In this document: positions 15,048 to 23,305 of the stretch, piece after piece | Layout: each line of letters begins with the position of its first letter | Position numbering within the stretch: the stretch's first letter is position 1 | DNA from: an uncultured Oscillospiraceae bacterium | Lineage (GTDB): Bacteria > Bacillota > Clostridia > Oscillospirales > Oscillospiraceae | Assembly: GCA_947625285.1 (NCBI GenBank) | Contig: CANQNS010000011.1 | Location: 1 to 61,643, forward strand | Reading direction: 5' to 3' | Length of the DNA: 61,643 bases | Notes under the pieces: model-generated | Seen by the model: only the letters and a program-made list of their open reading frames with translations | The model's database searches: none | What the model was told of the DNA's origin: nothing | Made by a program: the position numbers and the translations under genes

Positions 15048-15970
15048 GCGGCGTTGTAGAAACTGAGCCCGTCCACCTGGGCCACGCACTGGTAGCCCGC
15101 GCCCATGTCGCCCACGGACATATAGGACGCGCCGTTTACCAGATCGCACCCCTCCAGGGCCAGCTTGGCCGCCAGGGTGGACATGGCGTCCGGCTCCACA
15201 TAGATCATGCCGTTGGCAACCACTTCAAACTGGTTCTTCGCGAAGATCACGTCATAGATGTTGTTCTGCCCGGGGAAGGCGGCGTTGCCCACCCGGTTGA
15301 CGCACATACTGCCCACAGCCACCTGATCCTCCAGGGACCGCTCGCCCACGGTGGCGTAAATAAGGCGGCTGAGCCAGTACACGTCGCTCTCGTCGTAATA
15401 GTTCTCGCCGGAGGGCATCGGCGTCACCACCGTGCCGTTCACGGTCAGCGTCCAGGCCGCCCGGTCCCAATAGGCCGTCAGCCCCAGGCACTTGACCAGG
15501 TCCTCCACCGGCAGCGCCACCGCGCCGTCGATGGTCTGCGCGCCGTTTTCAAGATAGAGGTAACGGTCATTGCAGGTGAAATAAGCCTGTCCCAACTGGG
15601 CATACAGCACCGCGCCGTCCACGGCCAGGGACACGGCCATGCCGTTGTCCTGCATCTGGCCCGACAGGCCCAGGGCCCGACAGAACGCCTCCACGCCCAC
15701 ATAGGGCTCGCCGTTCACCATCATGCACGCGCCCACCTGCGCTCCGCCCAGATACAGCGGCAGGCTCTGGCGATTGTCCGTGGCGGGCAGAGGCGTGTTC
15801 ATCTCGCCCTCGGCCCCCATGACCACGAACGTGGCCTGGGGCAGCTCCGCGTGATACGCGCCGCCGGCCCGCTCCGCGTCCCCGGCGAACACCGTCTGGC
15901 TCATCACACCCACAGCAAGGCAGACCGCGCAGATGACCGCCGCTATCTTTGCCAATAACCGACTTTTCAC
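15044..15970 (-). CDS. Secreted copper-amine-oxidase-N/SleB-like cell wall hydrolase, catalytic Glu apparently replaced
   Basis: 308 residues. A signal peptide (1-29, cleavage near VFAG) precedes a stalk-like domain with two copper-amine-oxidase-N-type repeats (about 70-185). A SleB/CwlJ domain follows (about 196-300: YWLSRLIY...QVAVGSMCVNRV...FPGQ...QFEVV). SleB enzymes are lytic transglycosylases that degrade spore cortex. The position of the usual catalytic Glu in the Y-x-E-A-x-G-E motif reads T207, with the nearest acid E210, so activity is doubtful. GTG start at 15970 with GGAGG nine bases upstream. Confidence 0.85.
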   Translation of the reverse strand: MKSRLLAKIAAVICAVCLAVGVMSQTVFAGDAERAGGAYHAELPQATFVVMGAEGEMNTPLPATDNRQSLPLYLGGAQVGACMMVNGEPYVGVEAFCRALGLSGQMQDNGMAVSLAVDGAVLYAQLGQAYFTCNDRYLYLENGAQTIDGAVALPVEDLVKCLGLTAYWDRAAWTLTVNGTVVTPMPSGENYYDESDVYWLSRLIYATVGERSLEDQVAVGSMCVNRVGNAAFPGQNNIYDVIFAKNQFEVVANGMIYVEPDAMSTLAAKLALEGCDLVNGASYMSVGDMGAGYQCVAQVDGLSFYNAA

Positions 15971-16321
15971 TTGGGCTGCCTCCTTCCACAGATACCAAAA
16001 TGAAAGTTATTGTAACCAAAATGCAAGTAATTCCTGGCTAGCATTCATTTTTGGTACCTATATTATATCGGAAAGAAAACCTCCAAAACAATCGGCATTA
16101 TGCAAAAATCAGAGCATTTTAAATTGGAAATTGTAACAATCGCACAACTTCTTGTGGTGATTTCCTGTAAAAATGCGAAAAAATGTTCGATATCTTGTGG
16201 TCGAGCAATTGGAAAAATTTAGTGGGTGTCCAATAATTCGACAGAAATTTCCAATAAATCTGCCCGGTCCCACCGGCGCGTTGGAAGATTATGTCTACAA
16301 AAACGAAATTTTTCTTTCAAA
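15971..16321. other. A+T-rich intergenic region, no gene recognised
   Basis: 351 bases, markedly A+T-rich against its surroundings, between two minus-strand genes. It contains the RBS of the SleB-like gene (GGAGG) and short repeated words such as TTGGAAA/TTCCAAT, but no open frame with an RBS and no clear promoter pair. It probably holds the SleB-like gene promoter, possibly a sporulation sigma site. Confidence 0.4.
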
Positions 16322-16564
16322 TTATGTTAACTGTTTCAGGGCCTGCGCCAACTGATCCGGGCAGGAAGTTCCCTTGCCGTTGCAGTCGATGCCCTCCATC
16401 CGGGATATGGCGTCTTCCACCCGCATGCCCACCACCAGGCGGGAGATTCCCTGGAGATTTCCGTTGCATCCCCCCACCACTTCCACGCTTTTGATGACGC
16501 CGTCCTGCGCCTCCACTTTCATCTGCCGGGAGCAGACGCCTCTGGGTGTATAGGTCACTGTCAT
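16322..16564 (-). CDS. TSCPD domain protein (TIGR03905 family)
   Basis: 80 residues. The core is the TSCPD signature GTSCPDQLAQAL near residues 65-76, preceded by a conserved VVGGCNGNLQGI stretch. This domain also closes some class II ribonucleotide reductases; stand-alone copies are common in clostridia and their function is unknown. Three cysteines (C11, C33, C60) plus C68 could bind metal. RBS AAGGAG lies before ATG 16564. It is divergent from spoIIP with about 137 bases between. Confidence 0.85.
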   Translation of the reverse strand: MTVTYTPRGVCSRQMKVEAQDGVIKSVEVVGGCNGNLQGISRLVVGMRVEDAISRMEGIDCNGKGTSCPDQLAQALKQLT

Positions 16565-16701
16565 TTTATGTTTTCTCCTTTTTCATTTTTTTAGAGTTTC
16601 TTTCATTTTTCAGGAATATCTCCGGGACCTGGCGCATATATTTCAATGATACGCACATCCGTGCGTCCATCTCTCCATGCACAGGAAAGGGGGGCACTCC
16701 G

Positions 16702-17886
16702 TTGAGGTTCAAAATCGCTTCCGTCGTGCTGCTGCTTGTCTGTTTTCTGTTTTTGGGCGTGCTGTCCGGGGCGATCCCGGCGGCCCCAGGGGGCCAGATC
16801 CCCTGGCAGAGCCTCTCCGGCCAGACCGCCGAACAGACCGTCGGGCCGTCCCCCACCGGGGACCCACGGCCCACTGCCAAGCTGGCGTCCACCGCCAAGC
16901 CGGCGGAGCTGGCCCCGTCTTTGACCCAGCCGCCCAGCGCCGCGCCCACGGCTTCCGCCAGACCCACCGGCGCTCCCAGGCCCACGGCTTCCGCCAGGCC
17001 TGCCGTCCCGCCGTCCCCGGCGGAGGAGGCCAGTCCCACGCCGGAGCCCACGCCCTCGGCGGAGCCGGCAGCGGAGGACGCTCCCGCCCAGGCGGTCCCG
17101 GCCGCTGTGGAGCTGTGGGAGCCGGCGGCGCGGGTGGTGCCCACCACCATCACCTGGACGGACCCGCTGGACAACGACACGGACTACGCCGTGTCCGACG
17201 GGCAGGCCCTGCTGGGCCGGGACCCGGCCATATCCCTGCCGGGAGAGGGCTATCAGATCCTCATCATACATACCCACGGCACGGAGGCCTTCACCCCCGA
17301 CGGGGACGACCAGTACCAGGCCACGGCGGACTATCGGACCACGGACACCGGCCACACGGTCATCCAGGTGGGCCGGGCCCTGGCGGCCGCGCTGGAAAAG
17401 CAGGGGCTCCGGGTGCTGCTGGACACGGAGCTTTACGACTGGCCCAGCTACAACGGCTCATACACCCGCTGCGAGCAGGCCATCCGCCAGCATCTGGCGC
17501 AGTACCCCGGCATCGCCATGGTCATCGACCTGCACCGGGACGCGCTGGGCGATGACGAGCTCATGTACCGGCCCGTCGCCGGCGGCGCGGCAAAAGACGC
17601 GGCCCAGATCATGTTCGTCATCGGCACGGACGCCAATCTGGAGCACCCCCACTGGCGGGACAATCTGGCTCTCGCGCTGAGCCTGCAGGGTCTGGCGGAG
17701 GAAAAATACCCCCACCTCATGCGGCCCACCCTGGTGAGCAGCTATCGCTACAACCAGCAGCTGACCCGAGGCAGCGTGCTGATGGAGATCGGCGCGGCGG
17801 GCAACACCTTGGCCGAGGCCGTCACGGCGGCGGAGCTTTTCGCTGACGCGGTAGGACCCGCCCTGGCCGCACGGATAGGCGTATAG
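16702..17886 (+). CDS. spoIIP: Stage II sporulation protein P (SpoIIP)
   Basis: 394 residues from a TTG at 16702, chosen because AGGGGGG lies eight bases upstream and a signal anchor (IASVVLLLVCFLFLGVLSG) starts at once. Residues 45-140 are a Pro/Ala/Ser/Thr linker with repeated ARPTG/ASARP units. The catalytic domain follows: IIHTHGTEAF with the first zinc His, VIQVGRALAAALEKQG, YNGSYTRC, and MVIDLHRDA. SpoIIP is an amidase and endopeptidase that works with SpoIID and SpoIIM in engulfment. No spoIIGA or gpr neighbour is seen. Confidence 0.92.
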   Translation: MRFKIASVVLLLVCFLFLGVLSGAIPAAPGGQIPWQSLSGQTAEQTVGPSPTGDPRPTAKLASTAKPAELAPSLTQPPSAAPTASARPTGAPRPTASARPAVPPSPAEEASPTPEPTPSAEPAAEDAPAQAVPAAVELWEPAARVVPTTITWTDPLDNDTDYAVSDGQALLGRDPAISLPGEGYQILIIHTHGTEAFTPDGDDQYQATADYRTTDTGHTVIQVGRALAAALEKQGLRVLLDTELYDWPSYNGSYTRCEQAIRQHLAQYPGIAMVIDLHRDALGDDELMYRPVAGGAAKDAAQIMFVIGTDANLEHPHWRDNLALALSLQGLAEEKYPHLMRPTLVSSYRYNQQLTRGSVLMEIGAAGNTLAEAVTAAELFADAVGPALAARIGV

Positions 17887-17984
17887 ACCGGCCGCCGGAC
17901 GGACATACTGATACTATACCCGCGCCCCGGTACATAGCGGCGGACACGTCCGCGCTCATCCATCATACCACAAGGGGGCAAAAA

Positions 17985-18413
17985 ATGAAAGTATCGGATA
18001 TCATGACGGGCCGGGTCGTTTCCGTCAACCAGCGGGAGCCGGTGACAGCGGCGGCCCGGCTCATGAAGCGGCACAACCTGGGCGCTCTGCCGGTGTGCGA
18101 CGACGAGGGGCGGCTGCGGGGGCTGGTGACGGACCGGGACATCGTGACCCGGTGCATCGCCATGGACTACGACCCCACGGACACCATGCTCCGGGAGATC
18201 ATGACCCGGGGCATCCTGACCTGCGCGCCCGGCGACGACGCGGCCCAGGCCGCCGCCGCCATGGGAAAAGAGCAGATACGCCGCCTGCCGGTCACAGACG
18301 GAGGCAGGCTGGTGGGCATGGTGAGCCTGGCGGACCTGGCCCGGCGGGGCCGGTGCTCCGCGGAGGCCGCCGCCGCGCTGGAGGACATCTCCGCCAATAT
18401 CCGGCGGGGATGA
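17985..18413 (+). CDS. Protein of two CBS domains
   Basis: 142 residues made of a CBS pair (Bateman module): residues 1-58 with VSDIMTGRVVSV and GLVTDRDIV, and 66-125 with MTRGILTC and GMVSLADLA. Such modules bind adenine nucleotides or S-adenosyl compounds and act as energy or metabolite sensors. No effector domain is fused, and neighbours do not suggest a partner. RBS AAGGGGG precedes ATG 17985. Confidence 0.88.
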   Translation: MKVSDIMTGRVVSVNQREPVTAAARLMKRHNLGALPVCDDEGRLRGLVTDRDIVTRCIAMDYDPTDTMLREIMTRGILTCAPGDDAAQAAAAMGKEQIRRLPVTDGGRLVGMVSLADLARRGRCSAEAAAALEDISANIRRG

Positions 18414-18486
18414 GCCTCGCGGAAGCCGAGCGTCATGGGCGAAAACTGCCAGCCATGACGTTGCCGATTTTTGTGCAAGATCGCCT

Positions 18487-18516
18487 TTGACGCCGGCCGC
18501 GTCCGGCGGATACAAT
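18487..18516 (+). promoter_or_regulatory. Promoter of the second MATE gene
   Basis: TTGACG (18487-18492), 18-base spacer, TACAAT (18511-18516). The spacer contains an imperfect GCCGG...CCGGC inverted repeat, a layout seen at MerR-type promoters, though that is only suggestive. Confidence 0.6.
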
Positions 18517-18522
18517 AAAAAT

Positions 18523-18576
18523 ACAACGTGTAGCACGAACTGCGTAAACCCGGTTGCGTGCCCACGTTGTTTTTTT
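18523..18576 (+). terminator. Terminator-like hairpin at the very 5' end of the MATE transcript (candidate attenuator)
   Basis: ACAACGTG (18523-18530) pairs with CACGTTGT (18563-18570), extended inside by GCACG/CGTGC and AAC/GTT, and is followed by seven T. It begins where the promoter at 18487-18516 should start transcription and ends about 20 bases before ATG 18597. It either terminates the CBS gene or attenuates the MATE gene. Confidence 0.6.
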
Positions 18577-18596
18577 ATGCGTGAAAGGAAGTCAAA

Positions 18597-20036
18597 ATGG
18601 AAAAAGGATCAAACCGTTTCCTGGGCGACGCGCCCATTGGAAAGCTCATGGGAAAGTACGCCGTGCCCTGCATCATCTCCCTGCTGGTGGGCGCGCTTTA
18701 CAACATCGTGGACCAGATCTTCATCGCCAACGCTGCGTATCTGGGCTCCTACGGCAACGCCGCCAATACGGTGGTGTTCCCCCTGACGGTCATCGCCCTG
18801 GCCGTTGCCGTGATGATCGGGGACGGCTGCTGCGCCTTTGTGAGCCTGAGCCTGGGCAAGAATGAAACAGCAGGCGCCCGAAAGAGCGTGGGAAACGCCG
18901 TAGTTATGACGGTAGCGAGCGGCGTCGCGCTGTGCGCGGTGTATCTTATCTTCGCGGACCCCATCATCGCGCTGTTTGGCGGCACGGTCAACGATGAGAC
19001 CTTTCGGTATTCTCAGGAGTACTTCTTCTGGATAACCCTGGGCGTGCCCTTTTATATGTTCGGCCAGGCCATGAACCCCATCATCCGGGCGGACGGCTCC
19101 CCCAAGTTCGCCATGGCGTCCACCCTGGCGGGGGCAGCGCTCAACATCATCCTGGACCCGGTGTTCATCTTCGGCTTCCGCTGGGGCATGATGGGCGCGG
19201 CGGCAGCCACGGTGCTGGGCCAAGTGGTCACGGCAGTGCTGGCAGTGTGGTACCTGCTGCGGATGCGGCTGGTCCGCCCGACAAAGAGCGACTATTGTGT
19301 GGACGAGCATATCGCCGGACGTACCCTGACTCTCGGCATCACCAGTTTCCTGTCTCAGATCTCTCTGGTGGCATCCATGGCCGCCATCAACAACATGCTG
19401 CGCAAATACGGCGCGCTGGACGCCGTATTCGGCCAGGCCCAGTACGCCCAGATCCCCATGGCGGTGGTGGGCATCGTGATGAAGTTCTTCCAGATCGTCA
19501 TCTCCATCGTGGTGGGCATGGCAGCCGGGTGCATCCCCATTGCGGGCTACAACATGGGCGCGGGCCTCAAGGGCCGGGTGCGGAGCCTCTTCACCCGGCT
19601 GCTGGCAGCAGAGGCCGCCGTAGGCGCTGTGGCTCTCATCATCGTGGAGTGCTTCCCCGGGCAGCTCATCGCCATCTTCGGTGCGGCCAACGAGAGCGCC
19701 TACTACACCGATTTCGCCCTCCGCTCCTTCCGCGTCTATCTCTGCATGGTGATCTTCGCCTGCGTGAACAAGGCCTGCTTCATCTTCCTGCAGGCTATGG
19801 GCAAGGCGTTGGCTTCCACAGTGCTGTCCATGGTGCGGGAGATCGTGTTCGGCGTGGGGCTGGCGCTGCTGCTGCCCCGGTTCTTCGGGCTGGACGGGGT
19901 GCTTTATTCCATGCCCGTGTCCGACGCCCTCACCTTCCTGATCGCCGCCGCGCTGATCCTAAGGACCTATAGGGAGCTGGGCGCCGGGGCGGAGTCCCGT
20001 CTGCAAAACAGAGCCCGGGCGCTGTCCCGGGCCTAA
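18597..20036 (+). CDS. MATE family efflux transporter (second copy, MepA-like)
   Basis: 479 residues with 12 hydrophobic helices. The N-terminal GKLMGKYAVPCIISLLVGALYNIVDQIFI is characteristic of MepA-like clostridial MATE proteins, a different subgroup from the copy at 12855. It should export cationic compounds by cation antiport. RBS AAAGGA lies about ten bases before the ATG. Its own promoter and a 5' terminator-like hairpin suggest inducible expression. Substrate unknown. Confidence 0.9.
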   Translation: MEKGSNRFLGDAPIGKLMGKYAVPCIISLLVGALYNIVDQIFIANAAYLGSYGNAANTVVFPLTVIALAVAVMIGDGCCAFVSLSLGKNETAGARKSVGNAVVMTVASGVALCAVYLIFADPIIALFGGTVNDETFRYSQEYFFWITLGVPFYMFGQAMNPIIRADGSPKFAMASTLAGAALNIILDPVFIFGFRWGMMGAAAATVLGQVVTAVLAVWYLLRMRLVRPTKSDYCVDEHIAGRTLTLGITSFLSQISLVASMAAINNMLRKYGALDAVFGQAQYAQIPMAVVGIVMKFFQIVISIVVGMAAGCIPIAGYNMGAGLKGRVRSLFTRLLAAEAAVGAVALIIVECFPGQLIAIFGAANESAYYTDFALRSFRVYLCMVIFACVNKACFIFLQAMGKALASTVLSMVREIVFGVGLALLLPRFFGLDGVLYSMPVSDALTFLIAAALILRTYRELGAGAESRLQNRARALSRA

Positions 20037-20090
20037 CGCCTCAAGCCTCGCAGCGTTCGCGCCCGCAGGCGCAGATCAAATCAGCAATAA

Positions 20091-20123
20091 AAAAACAAGT
20101 CCCGAAGGGGACTTGATTTTTTA
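20091..20123. terminator. Bidirectional terminator between the MATE gene and divIC
   Basis: Stem CAAGTCCC (20096-20103) with GGGACTTG (20108-20115), loop GAAG, flanked by an A-run on the left and a T-run on the right, so it can end transcripts from both convergent genes. Confidence 0.85.
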
Positions 20124-20399
20124 TTGTCCGCTGTCGTAGAAGATCTTCTCGTCCGGCATGACCAGGCCCAGCTTATCCCGGGCGATGTCCTCGATGGTCT
20201 TGTCGTCGTAACGGTGGTCGATGGCGTATTGCAGGGCGGCGTTGGTCTCCTGGATCTGCTCCACTTCCTTGCGCAGCTCCGCCTCTGTCTCGTTGGCGTC
20301 GGACACTCTGGTCCGCATATTCATCAGGGCGATACAGGCGTACGCGATCAGCCCGACCACCACCAGCAGCGTCAGCCAACTGGCCCGTCGAAGCTTCAT
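20121..20399 (-). CDS. divIC: Septum formation initiator DivIC/FtsL-like protein
   Basis: 92 residues: a short basic cytoplasmic tail, one membrane helix (about 8-27, LTLLVVVGLIAYACIALMNM), a coiled coil (32-58) and a C-terminal IEDIARDKLGLVMPDEKIFY block diagnostic of DivIC. It acts with FtsL and DivIB at the division septum. RBS AGGAGG lies eight bases before ATG 20399. It closes the yabP-yabQ-divIC order found in many spore formers. The open yabQ frame runs through the first 227 bases of this gene in another frame. Confidence 0.9.
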   Translation of the reverse strand: MKLRRASWLTLLVVVGLIAYACIALMNMRTRVSDANETEAELRKEVEQIQETNAALQYAIDHRYDDKTIEDIARDKLGLVMPDEKIFYDSGQ

Positions 20400-20859
20400 G
20401 GCCTCGGCCTCCTTTCCGCTTTCGGAGGGTTTGTTTCCAATGTGTAACTATTATTGTAAACCTTTTCCGGCCGTTTGAAAAGACCTTTTTTATATTTTTT
20501 TTGAAAACAGCCCCGCCCCGGTGGATCGGCTCCGCCACAAGCGCCGCTTTTTTTGCGGTCCAGGCCCACATCCGCCCGCAGGCGGGGCGGGTCACCGGGG
20601 ACGCCCCGGCCCGCCACAGCGCCAGCCCCAGCAGGGCCAGCAGGGTCATATACAGCCGGGGCCGGCCCTCCAGGCTGGCCATGCCCTCCAAAAACAGCGC
20701 GGCCGCCGCCACACAGGCGAACAGCCCGTCCCCGGCCCAGGCCGGCAGGCCCAGGCTGTCCCGGGCCCCGCCCAGCAGATCGTACACCAGCGCGAGGCCC
20801 GCCCCCAGCAGCACGGACCAGCCCGCCTCCGAAAGCTGTATCAGCGCGGGGAGGGCCAT
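20173..20859 (-). CDS. yabQ: Spore cortex biosynthesis protein YabQ, C-terminal end irregular
   Basis: ATG 20859 overlaps the yabP stop by one base (TAATG). Residues 1-100 hold four to five membrane helices (LIQLSEAGWSVLLGAGLALVY onward), and a basic tail FKKNIKKVFSNGRKRFTI typical of YabQ follows. YabQ localises to the outer forespore membrane and is needed for cortex synthesis. As read, the frame continues 76 codons into divIC and stops at 20173. A one-base change at the A8 run (about 20501) would instead end it at 20396 in an ATGA overlap with divIC. The last 75 residues are therefore doubtful. Confidence 0.7.
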   Translation of the reverse strand: MALPALIQLSEAGWSVLLGAGLALVYDLLGGARDSLGLPAWAGDGLFACVAAAALFLEGMASLEGRPRLYMTLLALLGLALWRAGASPVTRPACGRMWAWTAKKAALVAEPIHRGGAVFKKNIKKVFSNGRKRFTIIVTHWKQTLRKRKGGRGHEASTGQLADAAGGGRADRVRLYRPDEYADQSVRRQRDRGGAAQGSGADPGDQRRPAIRHRPPLRRQDHRGHRPG

Positions 20860-21140
20860 TATTTCAGCAGCCGGGACCAGAACCCGCCCCGGCCGTCCAG
20901 GTCGCTGTATTCCAGGCTCCCCACCTGGCCGGAGATAGTCAGCTCGCCGGCGGTCTTTTCCAGCTTCTCCACCTTCAGGCCCTGGCCCCGGACGTACAGC
21001 AGACCCTTCACCGTCTGCACCGCCACCTCGCCCTCGTCGAAGCTCTCTACCTCCTGCACGCCGCTCACCCACAGCTTTCGGCGGTCGTCCAGCGTCAGCT
21101 TGTGGGGCTGGGGCGACGTGCTGCTCTGCTCATAGGCCAT
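20859..21140 (-). CDS. yabP: Sporulation protein YabP
   Basis: 93 residues from ATG 21140 (MAYEQSSTSPQP), preferred because GGGAGG lies seven bases upstream; an ATG at 21155 would overlap that RBS. The LTLDDRRKLWVSGVQEVESFDEG block is the YabP/YqfC signature. YabP is made in the mother cell and is required for cortex formation, with YabQ encoded next. The RBS is buried in a hairpin followed by six T. Confidence 0.88.
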   Translation of the reverse strand: MAYEQSSTSPQPHKLTLDDRRKLWVSGVQEVESFDEGEVAVQTVKGLLYVRGQGLKVEKLEKTAGELTISGQVGSLEYSDLDGRGGFWSRLLK

Positions 21141-21141
21141 G

Positions 21142-21180
21142 AAAAAACCTCCCATATCCTTTTTACAAGACTATGGGAGG
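21142..21180 (-). terminator. Hairpin plus U6 overlapping the yabP ribosome-binding site
   Basis: On the minus-strand RNA CCTCCCATA (21180-21172) pairs perfectly with TATGGGAGG (21156-21148), then TTTTTTC and the yabP ATG. It looks like a terminator for the metG transcript while its 3' arm is the yabP RBS. Confidence 0.7.
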
Positions 21181-21189
21181 GACGTTCGG

Positions 21190-21305
21190 TTTATACCTGG
21201 GGCCCCCGCGGGAAACCAGCGCAGCGTTTCCCGTGGGGAAAGTAGGAGCGCGGGAGCGAGCGGATGCTGGCGCCTGCGCCAGCGGAGCTTAGCGTACGCC
21301 GCGGC
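21190..21305. repeat. GC-rich hairpin cluster in the metG 3' UTR
   Basis: Contains GGGAAAC/GTTTCCC around AGCGCAGC and a palindromic CTGGCGCCTGCGCCAG, among others. It lies directly after the metG stop, as the beta repeats do after other genes, but its sequence differs. Probably another extragenic palindromic repeat. Confidence 0.45.
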
Positions 21306-21309
21306 GACG

Positions 21310-23277
21310 TCAGCACATTTTCGCGCCGGCGGGGATGGCGTCGTCCACCATGAGCAGGTTCAGCTTCTCCTCCCCCTTCTCCCTGTGGACGGCGGAGATG
21401 AGCATACCGTTGGAGGCCAGGCCCATCATCTTCCGGGGCGGCAGGTTCACGATAGCCACCAGGGTCTTGCCGATCAGGTCCTGGGGCTTATACCACTTGG
21501 CGATGCCGGAGAGGATCTGCCGGTCGGCGCCGGTGCCGTCGTCCAGGGTGAAGCAAAGGAGCTTTTCGCTCTTTTTCACCGGCTGGCAGTCCTTGACCTT
21601 CACAGCCCGGAAGTCGCTCTTGCAGAAGGTGTCAAAATCCACCTGCTCCTGGCTCTGGGGCTCCAGCTCGATGTCCGGCTCCGCCGGGGCCTGGAGCTTG
21701 GCAAGCTCCGCCAGCTCCTTTTCCATGTCGATGCGGGGGAACAGGTTCTCCCCCTTCACCGGGGCGGCCTCGCCGGGCAGCGCGCCCCATACCGCCGCGC
21801 TGGACCAGGTGCGTACCGTCTCGTCCGCGCCGATCTGGGCAAAGAGCTTTTCCATGCTCTCCGGCATGAAGGGCGTCAGCAAAATGCCGCAGATGCGGGT
21901 GGCCTCCAGCAGCTCATACAGCACATGGGCCAGACGGGGGCCGTTGGCGGCCATGTCCTTTGCCAAGGTCCAGGGGGCGTTCTCGTCGATATACTTGTTG
22001 GCCCGCTGGATGACCTTGAATATCTCCTCCAGGGCGTTCTGGAACTGGAACGCCTCCATCTCCGCCTCGTAGCGGTCCCGGAGGCCGGAGGCCATGGCGG
22101 TCAGGTCCTTGTCCTCCGCCGTGGGCCGGTCCCACTTATCGCTGCCCGCGGGCAGGCGGCCGCCGAAGTATTTGCCCACCATGGCGGTGGTCCGGCTGAC
22201 CAGGTTGCCCAGGTCGTTTGCCAGGTCGGTGTTGATGGTCTGGATGAGCAGCTCGTTGGTGAAGTTGCCGTCGGAGCCGAAGGGGAAGGTCCGCAGCATG
22301 AAAAACCGCAGCGCGTCCACGCCGAACTTCTCCGCCAGGATATAGGGGTCCACCACGTTGCCCCGGCTCTTGGACATCTTCTCCCCGCCGAAGTTGAGCC
22401 AGCCGTGGCCGTAGACCTTCTTGGGCAGGGGCAGGCCCATGCTCATGAGCATGGCCGGCCAGATGATGGAGTGGAACCGAACGATCTCCTTGCCCACGAA
22501 ATGCACGTCCGCGGGCCAGTATTTCTCATAGTCCTGATACTGGTCGTTGTCAAAGCCCAGGGCGGTGATGTAGTTCGACAGCGCGTCGATCCACACGTAC
22601 ACCACATGGCCCGGATCGAAGTCCACCGGGATGCCCCAGGTGAAGCTGGTGCGGGAAACGCACAGGTCCTCCAGGCCGGGCTTGATGAAGTTGTTCACCA
22701 TCTCGTTGACACGGCTGCGGGGCTGGAGGAAATCGGTGTTCTCCAGCAGGTCCTGCACCCGGCCGGCGTATTTGCTCAGCCGGAAGAAGTATGCCTCCTC
22801 CTCGGCGTCCACCACCTCCCGGCCGCAGTCGGGACACTTGCCGTCAACGAGCTGGCTCTCGGTCCAGAAGCTCTCGCAGGGCTTGCAGTATTTGCCCACG
22901 TACTTGCCCTTGTAGATGTCCCCGTTGTCGTACATCCGGCGGAAGATGCGCTGGATGGCCTTGACGTGGTACTCGTCCGTGGTGCGGATGAAGCGGTCGT
23001 TGGAGATGTTCATGAGCTTCCACAGGTCCAGCACGCCCCGCTCCCCGGTGACGATCCTGTCCACGAACTGCTTGGGGGTGATCCCCGCCTCTCTGGCCTT
23101 GTCCTCGATCTTCTGGCCGTGCTCGTCGGTGCCGGTCAAAAATAGCACGTCATAGCCGCAAAGCCGCTTATACCGGGCCATGGCGTCGGCGGCCACGGTA
23201 CAGTAGGCGTGGCCGATGTGCAGCTTGTCAGAGGGGTAGTAGATGGGGGTGGTGATGTAAAACTTACCTGTGCTCAT
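21310..23277 (-). CDS. metG: Methionyl-tRNA synthetase
   Basis: 655 residues. Class I signatures H20-I-G-H23 and KMSKSRGN (near 300) are present. A connective-peptide zinc knuckle is visible as CKPC...CPDC (near 130-150). The C-terminal 110 residues form the EMAP/Trbp111-like tRNA-binding domain (FRAVKVKDCQPVKKSEKLL). It charges initiator and elongator tRNA-Met. RBS AGGAG precedes ATG 23277. No T-box leader is present; only 28 bases separate it from the upstream VanW-domain gene, suggesting cotranscription. Confidence 0.95.
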   Translation of the reverse strand: MSTGKFYITTPIYYPSDKLHIGHAYCTVAADAMARYKRLCGYDVLFLTGTDEHGQKIEDKAREAGITPKQFVDRIVTGERGVLDLWKLMNISNDRFIRTTDEYHVKAIQRIFRRMYDNGDIYKGKYVGKYCKPCESFWTESQLVDGKCPDCGREVVDAEEEAYFFRLSKYAGRVQDLLENTDFLQPRSRVNEMVNNFIKPGLEDLCVSRTSFTWGIPVDFDPGHVVYVWIDALSNYITALGFDNDQYQDYEKYWPADVHFVGKEIVRFHSIIWPAMLMSMGLPLPKKVYGHGWLNFGGEKMSKSRGNVVDPYILAEKFGVDALRFFMLRTFPFGSDGNFTNELLIQTINTDLANDLGNLVSRTTAMVGKYFGGRLPAGSDKWDRPTAEDKDLTAMASGLRDRYEAEMEAFQFQNALEEIFKVIQRANKYIDENAPWTLAKDMAANGPRLAHVLYELLEATRICGILLTPFMPESMEKLFAQIGADETVRTWSSAAVWGALPGEAAPVKGENLFPRIDMEKELAELAKLQAPAEPDIELEPQSQEQVDFDTFCKSDFRAVKVKDCQPVKKSEKLLCFTLDDGTGADRQILSGIAKWYKPQDLIGKTLVAIVNLPPRKMMGLASNGMLISAVHREKGEEKLNLLMVDDAIPAGAKMC

Positions 23278-23305
23278 GACGTTCTCCTAAGAAGTGAATT
23301 ATTGT

